DNA of 64,000 nt, from contig JBEAMJ010000047.1 in NCBI GenBank assembly GCA_041166025.1, forward strand, positions 62,001 to 126,000. The letters run 5' to 3'. The DNA is from UBA7672 sp041166025. Its GTDB lineage: Bacteria > Pseudomonadota > Alphaproteobacteria > Caulobacterales > Hyphomonadaceae. Shown here one piece after another: positions 42,602 to 51,668 of this stretch. The notes beneath the pieces are model-generated. The model searched no databases and was not told where the DNA came from. It saw nothing but the letters and a program-made list of their open reading frames with translations. Made by a program: the position numbers and the translations under genes. The stretch's first letter is position 1, and each line of letters starts with the position of its first letter.

Positions 42602-43003
42602 ATGCTCGACGGCATACTCAAGACCATCACATCGGGCGCGTTCCTCGCCACCGTGGGCAAGGGCGTGGCCACCGCCGCCTTCATCATCGCACTTAGCGAG
42701 ATCGCCAAGCGGTCCACATGGCTGGCCGCAGCCCTTGTCGCGCTTCCCCTCGCCACCATCCTCACTGTCGCCCTCATCGCACTTGATTCGCAGAAAGGTG
42801 GCGCAACTCTCGCCAATGCCTTCGCCCTCAAGACCTTCCTCCTGGTCTGGCCAGGTCTCATCTTTTTTGTCGGCCTCATCGGACTCCAGAAGCTCGGCCT
42901 TCCCTTCTGGCCGGCCTTCGGCGCCTCGGTACTCGCCTGCTTCCTGTCCACCTGGGGGTTTTCCGTCCTGCTCACCGCGCAGGGCTGGATCAGCGACGAC
43001 TGA
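42602..43003 (+). CDS. DUF3147-family membrane protein
   Basis: 133 residues, four transmembrane helices. 'KGVATAAFIIALSEIAKRST' followed by 'ALVALPLATILTVALIALDS', 'LKTFLLVWPGLIFFVGLIGL' and 'GASVLACFLSTWGFSVLL' fits DUF3147, small membrane proteins of unknown role. An AGGAGG lies 14-18 nt before the ATG. 9 nt before the next small membrane gene's start, so the two are likely one transcript. Confidence 0.7.
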   Translation: MLDGILKTITSGAFLATVGKGVATAAFIIALSEIAKRSTWLAAALVALPLATILTVALIALDSQKGGATLANAFALKTFLLVWPGLIFFVGLIGLQKLGLPFWPAFGASVLACFLSTWGFSVLLTAQGWISDD

Positions 43004-43012
43004 GGAATGGAC

Positions 43013-43237
43013 ATGCCGGAGCCGGGCGACCTCGTGAAACACACGCGCGCGACGATCCTCGTCGTCGTCGCCGTCGTCGTCGTGCTCGCTCCCTTGATCG
43101 GCGTCTACGCTTTCTCGCCGCTGATGTTCGTCTGGGGCGTCACGCCGTACCAGCTCGCCGTGGCAGTGGCGGTAATGCTGGCCGAGGCTTTGGCGGTCGC
43201 GGCCCTGATCCTGCTGGTCCTGCGCTCTCGCCGATAA
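43013..43237 (+). CDS. 74-residue two-helix membrane protein
   Basis: Starts MPEPGDLVKHTRATILVVVA; two transmembrane helices separated by 'FSPLMFVWGVTPYQ', ending LVLRSRR. The ATG at 43013 has GAGGA six nt upstream; an earlier ATG at 43007 would put the ribosome site inside the coding sequence. Very short gap after the DUF3147 gene. The Val run around residues 19-26 comes from a GTC/GTCGTC codon repeat (GTCGTCGTCGCC at about 43060-43082). Function unknown. Confidence 0.55.
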   Translation: MPEPGDLVKHTRATILVVVAVVVVLAPLIGVYAFSPLMFVWGVTPYQLAVAVAVMLAEALAVAALILLVLRSRR

Positions 43238-43245
43238 GCCTCTGC

Positions 43246-43833
43246 TCAGGCAAGCCCGCGCCCCTCCAATCCCGAAGATAAGGATCGTCGCCAACGCGGC
43301 CCCGAGAAGATCAAGTTTACGATAACTCCCAATCCTTTCCTCGATCGCCTCGGCGCCGTCAGCTGTGGACTTTTTTGCACGCCGGTCGGCATTGGTGGCT
43401 GCTCGCCAGTCTGTGCGTCAGGATTGGCGACGAACGCAGCGTTCCACACGGGGGGGGCGACAAACGTCGGAGAAGCACTAAGATAAACACACGCTCGGCC
43501 GTGCCAGAAAAAATGGGCGCGAAAACTGTTGCGAATCGCGAGGCTGGCGAGTCCGGCCAGAACTGTCGATGTAGTCCATGACCTGGGTAGGCGAGGTCCT
43601 GAAGCGACCGTCTCTTCGCTGTCAAACTCAGACAGAATGACCGGACACCAAAGAGTGTTTGTGGCTTCGAAAGAATGCCAATCGAGTTGGGTTGCAAGCA
43701 GTTCGCCCACGCCAATAAGCGCAGCCGCCATTTCCAACAGTGTGCTGGAAGGACAGCAGGGTGTAGGCAGCCCGGGCCTAGATCCAAGCAGCCAGGCACC
43801 AATGTTCGGTTGCTCGCCAACGCCACTCGCCAA
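43246..43833 (-). CDS. Possible hypothetical protein in an otherwise gene-free 730-bp stretch
   Basis: Between the small membrane genes and mrcA (43238-43970) the only sizeable protein-like frame is this 195-codon one, which would need a TTG start at 43833. It has plausible hydrophobic stretches ('LLEMAAALIGVGELLATQLD', 'STVLAGLASLAIRNSFRAHF') but codon third positions are only moderately GC, unlike the neighbours, and no ribosome site or family is visible. The region also looks slightly lower in GC, so it may be acquired DNA. Apart from this frame I see nothing there. Confidence 0.25.
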   Translation of the reverse strand: MASGVGEQPNIGAWLLGSRPGLPTPCCPSSTLLEMAAALIGVGELLATQLDWHSFEATNTLWCPVILSEFDSEETVASGPRLPRSWTTSTVLAGLASLAIRNSFRAHFFWHGRACVYLSASPTFVAPPVWNAAFVANPDAQTGEQPPMPTGVQKSPQLTAPRRSRKGLGVIVNLIFSGPRWRRSLSSGLEGRGLA

Positions 43834-43970
43834 AGGCGGCTTTATCCTTGCCTCATCCGCTGTCGGTCGTTCAGCGGGGACTTAATTGGCTTGTTGCCGC
43901 GAGGTCGAACTAGACTTACGGATGGCGCAAGACCAACTCGCTGAGGTTAGTGAAGAACGTTCTTACGCAC

Positions 43971-45887
43971 TCACCCACCGCCCCGCGCCTCCACTGCGGC
44001 AAATGCGCTCGCGAGGCGGCGATAGAAGTTGAGGCGGTCCATGTCTTCGGTGGAGAGGTATTCCTCGGCCTTCTTGGCACCGGGCAGAGGCTCGGGGGTG
44101 AGGCCTTCGTGCGCAACCTGCATCATGTTGGCCCAGATCGCCGCCGACATGACCCCACCCGTCACCTTCGCCATCGGCTTGTCGTCGTCATTGCCCACCC
44201 ACACGCCACCAACATAACGCGTCGTGTAGCCGAGGAACCAGGCGTCGCGCCATTCCTGGCTGGTGCCCGTCTTTCCAGCGATATCCCAGCCGCCGAAGCG
44301 CGCGGCTCCACCTGTGCCGGCAACCACCACGCGGCTCAGCATGCCGTTCATCTGGGCGGCCAACTCCTCCGGATAAATGCGCGGGGCTTGCACAGCGGGA
44401 TTGGCATAGAGCAGGTCGCCCTTCGAATTGCGAATCTCCTCGACGATGTAGGGCGACATCTTGAGCCCGCCCTTGGCCAGCACGCCAAACGCAGTGGTCA
44501 TCTCATAAAGCGTCACCTCGTCCGAACCGAGCGTGATCGAGGGATAATTGTGCAGGTCCGACGTGATCCCGAACTCGCGCGCCAGCGCGGTCACCTTAGG
44601 GATGCCAATCTCGTAGCCGACCTGCGCTGCCACCGTGTTGAGCGATTCGGCCAGCGCCTCGGAGAGCGTGACGGCGCCGCGATACTCGCCCTCGTAATTG
44701 CGCGGCCGCCAGTTCTGTATCGTCACCGGCATATCGAAGCGCACTGTGCCGGGCGTCATCCCGTCTTCGAGGGCGGCGGCGTAGACGAACATTTTGAATG
44801 ACGAGCCGGGCTGGCGGCGCGCCTGGGTGGCGCGGTTGAACTTCGACTTCGAATAATCGCGCCCACCCACCATCGCGCGAATCGCGCCGGTCGCGTTGTC
44901 GACCAGGATGGCCGCGCCTTCCGAGGCGCGCCGGTCGCGTCCCATCGTGGCGATGCCGGTCTCCACCGCCTTTTGCGCGGCCTCCTGCAACTTCATATCG
45001 AGCGATAGCTTGATCACCATGTCCGCCGGCGGATTGGGCAGCAGGTCGGCTGCGCGCTCCACTGCATAGTCGAGCGCATGGCCAGAGAAGGTGTCGTTCT
45101 TGGGCGAGCGGAAGACCAGGGTCTGCGCCGCCGCCTCGTCACGCTGGATCTGCGTGATGAAGCCCGCCTCGACCATCTGGTCGAGCACGTACTCCTGCCG
45201 CTCCTTGGCGCGCGCGCTTTGCGCCTGCTGCGCGAAGCGCGAAGGCGCCTTGGGGAAAGAGGCGAGCATCGCCGCCTCGGCAAGCGTCAGGTCGGCTGGC
45301 GCCTTGTCGAAGAAGGCGTGCGCGGCTGCATCGACGCCGTAGGCGCCTGCGCCAAGATAAATGCGGTTGAGATAGAGATCGAGAATGTCGTCCTTGCTCA
45401 GCAGGCGTTCGAGGTCGCCTGCAAGGCGCGCCTCCTGCGCCTTCCGCTTGATCGTCTGGTCAGGATATAGAAACAGGTTCTTGACCAGCTGCTGGGTGAT
45501 GGTCGATGCGCCCTCGACGGTGCGGCCGGCGCGGGCGTTTGCTAACATGGCGCGGATGATCGCTGACATGTCGACGCCGGTATGTTCGCGGAAGCGCTTG
45601 TCTTCGGCGGCGATGAAGGCGTTGGTCACGTGCGGCGGCAGCGTCTTAGCAGAGACCGCACGGCCATAGCGAAATCCGCGCACGGCGATGGTCTTGCCCT
45701 GGGTGTCGATGAATTCTACCGCCGGTTCGCGGTTCATCGTCCACAGCGTGTCGCGGTCCGGCAAGGCGGGCATCTGCGCGAACAGCGAGTTCCACAGCAT
45801 GCCGAAGGTGACGAGGCCTACAGCCGCCAGGGTGCCGACGATCTTGAAAACCGGCGGACCCCATTTCATCAGCCGGCTCGTGGCCAT
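43971..45887 (-). CDS. mrcA: Class A penicillin-binding protein 1A (transglycosylase/transpeptidase)
   Basis: 638 residues. N-terminal cytosolic/TM anchor (residues about 10-33), GT51 transglycosylase domain with catalytic Glu in 'FIAAEDKRFREHTGVD' and 'STITQQLVKNLFLYPD', then transpeptidase with SxxK in 'RQPGSSFKMFVYAAAL', SxN in 'LAESLNTVAAQVG' and KTG in 'IAGKTGTSQEWRDAWF'. It polymerises and crosslinks peptidoglycan in the periplasm. The ATG at 45887 has GGAGG 8 nt upstream; an ATG at 45902 is possible and would add five residues. The C-terminus lacks the long tail of some PBP1A proteins, giving a compact size. No neighbouring cell-wall genes. Confidence 0.93.
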   Translation of the reverse strand: MATSRLMKWGPPVFKIVGTLAAVGLVTFGMLWNSLFAQMPALPDRDTLWTMNREPAVEFIDTQGKTIAVRGFRYGRAVSAKTLPPHVTNAFIAAEDKRFREHTGVDMSAIIRAMLANARAGRTVEGASTITQQLVKNLFLYPDQTIKRKAQEARLAGDLERLLSKDDILDLYLNRIYLGAGAYGVDAAAHAFFDKAPADLTLAEAAMLASFPKAPSRFAQQAQSARAKERQEYVLDQMVEAGFITQIQRDEAAAQTLVFRSPKNDTFSGHALDYAVERAADLLPNPPADMVIKLSLDMKLQEAAQKAVETGIATMGRDRRASEGAAILVDNATGAIRAMVGGRDYSKSKFNRATQARRQPGSSFKMFVYAAALEDGMTPGTVRFDMPVTIQNWRPRNYEGEYRGAVTLSEALAESLNTVAAQVGYEIGIPKVTALAREFGITSDLHNYPSITLGSDEVTLYEMTTAFGVLAKGGLKMSPYIVEEIRNSKGDLLYANPAVQAPRIYPEELAAQMNGMLSRVVVAGTGGAARFGGWDIAGKTGTSQEWRDAWFLGYTTRYVGGVWVGNDDDKPMAKVTGGVMSAAIWANMMQVAHEGLTPEPLPGAKKAEEYLSTEDMDRLNFYRRLASAFAAVEARGGG

Positions 45888-45970
45888 TCGCGAAGCCTCC
45901 ATCAGCCCTCACCCGCCATCTAGCACCCCGGCGGCGCAAGTCACGCCCGGCCCTGTGGGATGTGTGGCGG

Positions 45971-47260
45971 TCACGGCTCCGGCGTCGTCGTAGGCCGCGC
46001 CGGCGGATTGTACCGTGGAGACGGAGGCGGCGGTGGAGGCGGAGGGGGACTCCGCACCACCGGCGGAGGCGGAGGCGGACTCGGCGCCGCGGCCGATGCC
46101 GACGATTGGGGAGGCGGCGGCGGATTAAAGCGATTCCCCCCCGTTGAGGCGGGTGGGGGCGGGGGTGGAATGGTGACACCGCCGCCGGCGCTGGGTGGGG
46201 GGCGCTGGCCGCTGAAGAGGGGGAGCGGGTTGGCGCCTCCGCCACCGGTCTGCGGCGGGGGAGCATCGTCGCGTTCGCGTGCGCGCAGGCGATCATGGCC
46301 CCCATAGCGCCAGCCGCGATCCCAGTGGTGGTCGTAATAGCTGTTCCAGCCATACGCTCGACCGCCGCGGATCCAGTCGAGCCGGTACCAAGCTGTGTCG
46401 TACCACAGCCCCCACGGATACATCCGGCGATAGTTCTCGTACGCCCAGATCTCGTCCATCATCGCGGCGTAGCGCCAAGCCTCATAATCGCGCTCGCGAA
46501 GGTCCGCGATCTGCCGCGACGCCTCCACGCGCCAACGCCCCCAAGGCTGCGACTGCAGATAGAAGTCGTACGCCTCCACCGAATTGTCGGCGAGCGCACG
46601 ACGCCAAGCCTCGTCGTCGCGACGATAGATCAGGTCGATCTCCAGCCGCGCCTCGTCCGCCCATTCCGACTTCGGATAGGCGCGGAGAAAATCCTCCAGC
46701 TGCAGCGGCGAGCCGGTGCGCTTGGCTTTCACAAACGCGCCCTGGTCGGTCGGCCACAGCACATCCAGACGCGCCCGCGCATTCGCGGCATTCGCCCCGC
46801 GCGGCCATTCGTCGAGGAAGGCTTCGTAGCGCTCGATCTGGTCGACGGCGCGCACCTCGGCCCAATCCGCCTTCTCTTCCGCGGCCAGACGCGGCGCGGC
46901 CAGCACAGCGCGGCGTGAATCCGCCACCTCCGCATTGGCGCCCCACGGGAAGCGCGCGAGGAAAGCGACATAGCCCTCCTCGGTGTCCGCCTTCTTCGCT
47001 GTAGCGTAGGCGGCGGACTCCATCGCGATCAGCTCGTCGATGCGACGCTGCGCGGCGATGACGTTCAGCCCGTCCGGGTGGACGCGCATGTATTCGGCAT
47101 AGGCGGGCGGCGTGTCGATGCGCGCGGCCTGCGCCCAGTCCATCTGGTGGATTTCCTCAGGCGTCGGCCCGAGTTCGCACGCGCCGAGCAGTGCAAGCGC
47201 CGAAACTGCCGCTGCCAGACTGGCCAAATGACGATGGGTTTTCCTGTTCACGGACATCAT
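45971..47260 (-). CDS. Lipoprotein with six tandem approx. 43-residue helical repeats and poly-Pro tail
   Basis: 429 residues. Lipoprotein signal ending LALLGAC (Cys at about 28). Residues about 45-305 hold six repeats with the pattern Y-x-x-F/Y-L-x-x-x-P-x-G-x(5)-A-x-x-R-x-x-L: 'YAEYMRVHPDGLNVIAAQRR', 'YVAFLARFPWGANAEVADSR', 'YEAFLDEWPRGANAANARAR', 'LEDFLRAYPKSEWADEARLE', 'YDFYLQSQPWGRWRVEASRQ', 'YENYRRMYPWGLWYDTAWYR'. This is TPR-like helical packing. The C-terminal 115 residues are disordered with runs of up to nine Pro. Likely outer-membrane or periplasmic scaffold. 83 bp after mrcA's start on the same strand, so transcription toward mrcA is possible. Confidence 0.7.
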   Translation of the reverse strand: MMSVNRKTHRHLASLAAAVSALALLGACELGPTPEEIHQMDWAQAARIDTPPAYAEYMRVHPDGLNVIAAQRRIDELIAMESAAYATAKKADTEEGYVAFLARFPWGANAEVADSRRAVLAAPRLAAEEKADWAEVRAVDQIERYEAFLDEWPRGANAANARARLDVLWPTDQGAFVKAKRTGSPLQLEDFLRAYPKSEWADEARLEIDLIYRRDDEAWRRALADNSVEAYDFYLQSQPWGRWRVEASRQIADLRERDYEAWRYAAMMDEIWAYENYRRMYPWGLWYDTAWYRLDWIRGGRAYGWNSYYDHHWDRGWRYGGHDRLRARERDDAPPPQTGGGGANPLPLFSGQRPPPSAGGGVTIPPPPPPASTGGNRFNPPPPPQSSASAAAPSPPPPPPVVRSPPPPPPPPPSPRYNPPARPTTTPEP

Positions 47261-47410
47261 CCAGTTCTCCCGACTCTCACGACTATAGCAGGAAAGATGA
47301 ACGGGAGTGGAACGGGTACTTCCCATGCTGGGAGATCCACCTACTGCGCAGGCAACCGCTTCCGTCGCGCTTCGAGTGCCACCTTCCCCGCCTTTGGCGG
47401 GTCAGGACTG

Positions 47411-49183
47411 TCATCCCGGGAGTGCGAACACCTGGATCGAGGGCGTGCCGGTGGCGGGCGTTAGTGGGGGGAGGCCTTGGGCGGCGCGGAAGCGCTGGTA
47501 ACGGGGCGACATCGCGCCGATGTGGTAATTGCCCATGCCGGTGACGACGGCGACATACTGCTTTTCGTTGACGCTGTAGGTCATCAGGATCGAACTCGGA
47601 TTGGCGTCGAGCGGCGCGCTCCACAACAGCCTACCGTCACGATCGTCGAACGCCTTGAGCGCGGGATCGAGATCGCCGATGAATACCACGCCGCCGGCCG
47701 TGGCCAGCGCGGAGGTGGAAATTGGCGCGTCGAGATCGCGCTTCCAGGCGACCTTCCTTCCGGCAAGGTCCATCGCCTGCAGCTGTCCCATCTTCTTGTC
47801 GGCCACCGCGTTGGGATGGTCGGACTCGGATATGCGGGCGCCAGGCGCGCTGAGCAACGAGCCGCCTTCATTGCCCATCTTGGCGCACCATTCGGTGAGC
47901 GGCAGGTAGAGCATGCCGGTAGATGGGCTGTAGGAGGTGGGCGGCCAGGCACGCGCGCCGGATGGGCCGGGGCAATAGGTGGTCGGCCGCGCGGGGTCTG
48001 GATAGCGCTTTGGGTCAATCGTCTTGGCGCCGGTCTTGGGGTCGATCGCGGTGATCATGTCCTGCGTGCCCGCATCGATCGAGAAGAGGTACTCGCCGGT
48101 GGCCGCATCGAGCGCATCGAGCACGCCCATCTTGCCGACATTCATCACCACCTTGCGGTCACGGCCATTGACCTTCAACGTCACGATCGTGCGCTCGAAC
48201 GCCCAGTCCATATCCCATTGATCATTGGCGACGTGCTGGTAGTGCCATTTCAGCTGGCCGGTGGCGGGGTCGAGTGCCATCGTGCTGTTGGTGTAGAGCG
48301 CATCGTTGGTAACGCCGGGAAGCTCGGAGCGCTTGACCAGCGGCGCGGTGTCGTAGGTCGGCCCGGCGCCAAAATAGAGAAGTTTTAGTTCGGGATCATA
48401 GGTGGCCTTGTCCCAGACCGATCCGCCGGTGCGCTTCTCCAGAGGCAGGTCATTCCAGGTGTTGCCGCCGGGCGCGCCGGGGCGCGCGATGGTGTGAAAG
48501 CGCCAGACTTCCTCACCGGTGGCGATGTCGAGGCCGACGAGAAAACCGCCGCCTGGGCCGGCGCTGGCGGTCACGGCCTGGATCAACTTGTCGCCGATCA
48601 CCATGGGCGCGCTGCGCAGATTGAACACCATGCGGTTGCTCGCTGGCGGGCTAAGTTCGATCTTGTGGTCCCACGCCTTCTCGCCCGTGCGCGCATCGAG
48701 CGCGATGACATGCAGATCGGACGTCGGCGCGAAGACGCGGTTGCCGCCCAACCCAATACCCATCTTCATCGACGAGCCGCTGACCGACTGGTGCACATGG
48801 CGCCACATCTCCTGCCCCGTCACCGCATCGAGCGCGAGGATCGTGTCCGGGGCGGTGTGCAGGTACATCACGCCGGCGTGGACAAGCGGGGACGGCATAC
48901 TGAGCCCGGCCGCGAGCGGCGCTCGCCAGGCCGGCGCGAGGTTCTCCACAGTGTCGCGGTTGATCGTCTTGAGCGGACTGAAGTTATGTCCGTCATAGGC
49001 GCGGCCCCAGAGCAACCAGTCGCCGGATGCGGGCTTGGCGAGCCGGGCTGAAGTAACGGGGGGAAGCGCGGCGATACGCTCGGCCGGCGTCATCGGCGTC
49101 ACAGGTGCGGGCTCGGTCGCGCACGCCCCGAGGGCCAGTGCTGCGCCCGCTACAAGGCCTACAAGTTTCGTGAGTGACTGCAT
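47411..49183 (-). CDS. PQQ-type beta-propeller dehydrogenase-like lipoprotein
   Basis: 590 residues with a lipoprotein signal (MQSLTKLVGLVAGAALALGA, then CATEP). The mature protein is an eight-bladed quinoprotein propeller with repeated tryptophan-docking motifs: 'GQEMWRHVHQS', 'GEKAWDHKIEL', 'GEEVWRFHTIARPGAPGGNT', 'GQLKWHYQHVANDQWDMDW', 'GRKVAWKRDLDA', 'GRLLWSAPLDA'. The 'WRFHTIARPG' and 'KWHYQHVANDQWDMD' blocks are those of PQQ-dependent alcohol/glucose dehydrogenases, so PQQ binding is likely. No cytochrome c CXXCH domain in this chain. Substrate unknown. Divergent from the acylase gene with about 200 bp between. Confidence 0.8.
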   Translation of the reverse strand: MQSLTKLVGLVAGAALALGACATEPAPVTPMTPAERIAALPPVTSARLAKPASGDWLLWGRAYDGHNFSPLKTINRDTVENLAPAWRAPLAAGLSMPSPLVHAGVMYLHTAPDTILALDAVTGQEMWRHVHQSVSGSSMKMGIGLGGNRVFAPTSDLHVIALDARTGEKAWDHKIELSPPASNRMVFNLRSAPMVIGDKLIQAVTASAGPGGGFLVGLDIATGEEVWRFHTIARPGAPGGNTWNDLPLEKRTGGSVWDKATYDPELKLLYFGAGPTYDTAPLVKRSELPGVTNDALYTNSTMALDPATGQLKWHYQHVANDQWDMDWAFERTIVTLKVNGRDRKVVMNVGKMGVLDALDAATGEYLFSIDAGTQDMITAIDPKTGAKTIDPKRYPDPARPTTYCPGPSGARAWPPTSYSPSTGMLYLPLTEWCAKMGNEGGSLLSAPGARISESDHPNAVADKKMGQLQAMDLAGRKVAWKRDLDAPISTSALATAGGVVFIGDLDPALKAFDDRDGRLLWSAPLDANPSSILMTYSVNEKQYVAVVTGMGNYHIGAMSPRYQRFRAAQGLPPLTPATGTPSIQVFALPG

Positions 49184-49383
49184 GCCCGTACTCCCGCAGC
49201 TTCTGCTCGTTCGCCGAGTCTGGCCCCACACTAGGAGACTGGCGCAGGCGTTGGAAGCATGTCCTAGCGGAGGGCGCATTCACCGTTGCGGCGCCGGACC
49301 GCTCGCGAAGCGGTGAAACGGATCGGCTTGACGGATCGGCTGGGCGAGCGCCCCATCGGCGCAAATCAAGAGCGGAGGATGTC

Positions 49384-51654
49384 ATGCAGCGTCGCCTGGT
49401 GTGTGCAGTTGCAGCAGCGGCCGTGATATCGTCCTGCGTCAGCGCTCCTGGGGCGGTGGAGGCGCCGCTAGCCGCTGAAATCCGGCGCACGGCCTATGGC
49501 GTCCCACACATCAAGGCGAACGACTATGCCGGCCTTGGCTACGGCCTTGGCTATGCAGTGGCCGAAGACAACGTCTGCGAGATCGCCGAGCGGTTCCTCA
49601 CCGTCGCCGGCGAACGCGCGAAGTTCCTCGGCCGCGGCGAGAACGATGCCAACGTTGTCAGCGATCTCTACCACAGGCGTCTCATCGCGTCGGGCGAACT
49701 GGAGAAGCTTCTTGCCGGTCCGGCCAGTTCTCCGGACACGCCGAGCGCAGACGCCCGCGCGATGGCGCGCGGCTATGTCGCCGGCATCTCCCGCTATATC
49801 CGCGAGACCGGCGTAGCCAACATCAGCGATCCGCGCTGCAAGGGCGCACCGTGGGTGCGCGAGCTGACTGAGATCGACTACTGGCGTCACCAGCTCGCCG
49901 GACAGGTCGTGATCCAGATGGGAGGGGTTGCAGGCGCGCAGCCGCCGGGCGTGGGCGGCCACGCAGAGATCGCTATCGACGATCCTTTCGTGGAGACGAC
50001 GCAGCTCGGCAGCAACGCCTTCGGCCTCGGCAAGCAAGTGACGCAATCGGGTTACGGCATGTTGCTCGGAAATCCGCACTATCCGTGGGACGGCATGAAC
50101 CGCTTCTACCGGATGCATCTCACGATCCCGGGCAAGCTCAACGTCGTTGGAGCCGGCCTCGTCAGCAACGCTTCCGTTGGCATCGGCCACACAGACACCA
50201 TCGCCTGGACGCACACTGTATCGACGGCGCGACGATTCGGCGTATTCGAGCTCACGCTCGATCCGGCCGACCCCACGCGCTACATGCACGATGGCGTGTC
50301 GACGCCGATGACGCGGCTCAGCGTCAGTGTCGATGTGAAGGACGCGGAGCCGGTGACGCGCACCTTCTACACAACACGCTTCGGTCCTGTCCTTGAGACT
50401 CAGACCTTCCCCTGGACAGCAACTCACGCCTACGCGCTTCGCACCATCCCGCAGGGCGTCCGCTCACCGGACCAGTATCTCGCGATATGGCAGGCGAAGA
50501 ATGTGCGCGACCTGAAGGTCATCCTCGGCAAGTACCAGGCCACGGGCTTCAATACGACTGCGGTCGACAAGGGCGGCGAGTCCTTCTTCGGCGACATGGG
50601 CATGATGCCCAACGTCTCGAAAGCGCTTGGCGACCGCTGCGCCAAGTCCGACCTGGCAAAGAAGCAGTGGACGGAAACGCGCGTGCCAGTGCTCGACGGC
50701 TCGACCTCGACCTGCGAGTGGGCGACTGATTCGGATTCGACAGCGCCAGGCGTCTTCGGGGCCAGCCGTACGCCGCACCTCTTCCGCTCCGACTATGTGA
50801 GCCAGAGCAATGACAGCCACTGGCTCACCAATCCGAATCAAGCGCTGGCGGGTTTCAGCCCGATCTTCGGCGACGAGCAGACGGCGCGCTCGCTGCGCAC
50901 GCAGCTCGGCATCGACATCGTGGACGACCGGGTCGCCGGCACGGACGGCATGCCCGGCGTCAAATTCGACCTCTCGACGCTGCAGGGCGCGCTATACCAA
51001 AACCGGCATCGCGGCGCCGAGCTGGTGCGCGATGACCTCGTCAGGCACTGCAAGGCACTCGGCGATGAAAAGCTGGGGCCGGCCTGCACTGCGCTCGCCA
51101 ACTGGGACACCAAGGTGAATCTCGACAGTCGCGGCGCGCACCTGTTCCACCTCTTTGCGGAAAATGGCGGCCTGCAGTTCAAGGTCCCCTTCAATCCCGC
51201 CGATCCGGTGAACACCCCCAACACGCTCGATGTCGCCAACCCGAAGGTGACCGAGGCGCTGCGCAAGGCGGTGGACAAGCTCGGCGAGCTCCGCATTCCG
51301 CTTGATGCGCGCCTCGGGGATGTCCAACGCGAGACCCGCAATGGCGAACGCATCCCCATTCATGGCGGAGCCGGCCCGGAAGGCGTGTTCAACGTCATCA
51401 CGGTCGAGAACCTGGAGCCTGAACTCGGCTGGACAAGCATCCGCCACGGCTCAAGCTGGATCATGACGGTCGAGTTCACGCCTGGCGGCCCGAAGAGCGA
51501 GGGCATCCTCTCTTACTCGCAATCGGTGAACCCCAACTCGCCCCACTATTCCGACCAGACCCACGCCTACTCACGCAAGCAATGGGACGACCTCCGCTTC
51601 AGCGAAGCGGCGGTGGAGGCGGGGACGATCACGCGGAAGACGATCTCGGAGTAG
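49384..51654 (+). CDS. Exported Ntn-hydrolase acylase (penicillin acylase / AHL acylase family)
   Basis: 756 residues with a signal peptide (residues 1-18, 'LVCAVAAAAVISSC'; possible lipoprotein Cys). The alpha subunit opens 'IRRTAYGVPHIKANDYAGLG' and 'GLGYAVAEDNVCEIAERFLT', and the autoproteolysis site is 'TTQLGSNAFGLGKQ', giving nucleophile Ser210 (GSNAW/F type). Later 'LLGNPHYPWDGMNRFYRMHL', 'VGIGHTDTIAWTHTVST' and 'GWTSIRHGSSWIMTVEFTPG' follow family order. Such enzymes remove acyl chains from beta-lactams, acyl-homoserine lactones or lipopeptides (aculeacin acylase); which one is not decidable here. ATG at 49384 has GGAGG 7 nt upstream. Confidence 0.87.
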   Translation: MQRRLVCAVAAAAVISSCVSAPGAVEAPLAAEIRRTAYGVPHIKANDYAGLGYGLGYAVAEDNVCEIAERFLTVAGERAKFLGRGENDANVVSDLYHRRLIASGELEKLLAGPASSPDTPSADARAMARGYVAGISRYIRETGVANISDPRCKGAPWVRELTEIDYWRHQLAGQVVIQMGGVAGAQPPGVGGHAEIAIDDPFVETTQLGSNAFGLGKQVTQSGYGMLLGNPHYPWDGMNRFYRMHLTIPGKLNVVGAGLVSNASVGIGHTDTIAWTHTVSTARRFGVFELTLDPADPTRYMHDGVSTPMTRLSVSVDVKDAEPVTRTFYTTRFGPVLETQTFPWTATHAYALRTIPQGVRSPDQYLAIWQAKNVRDLKVILGKYQATGFNTTAVDKGGESFFGDMGMMPNVSKALGDRCAKSDLAKKQWTETRVPVLDGSTSTCEWATDSDSTAPGVFGASRTPHLFRSDYVSQSNDSHWLTNPNQALAGFSPIFGDEQTARSLRTQLGIDIVDDRVAGTDGMPGVKFDLSTLQGALYQNRHRGAELVRDDLVRHCKALGDEKLGPACTALANWDTKVNLDSRGAHLFHLFAENGGLQFKVPFNPADPVNTPNTLDVANPKVTEALRKAVDKLGELRIPLDARLGDVQRETRNGERIPIHGGAGPEGVFNVITVENLEPELGWTSIRHGSSWIMTVEFTPGGPKSEGILSYSQSVNPNSPHYSDQTHAYSRKQWDDLRFSEAAVEAGTITRKTISE

Positions 51655-51668
51655 ATGACAGACCCGAT

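Noticed and set aside
42332..43294. Upstream extension of the VOC frame (about 320 codons)
   Set aside because: VOC proteins are about 125 residues and start at 42331; the extension is charged low-complexity sequence antisense to the DUF3147 and following small membrane genes.
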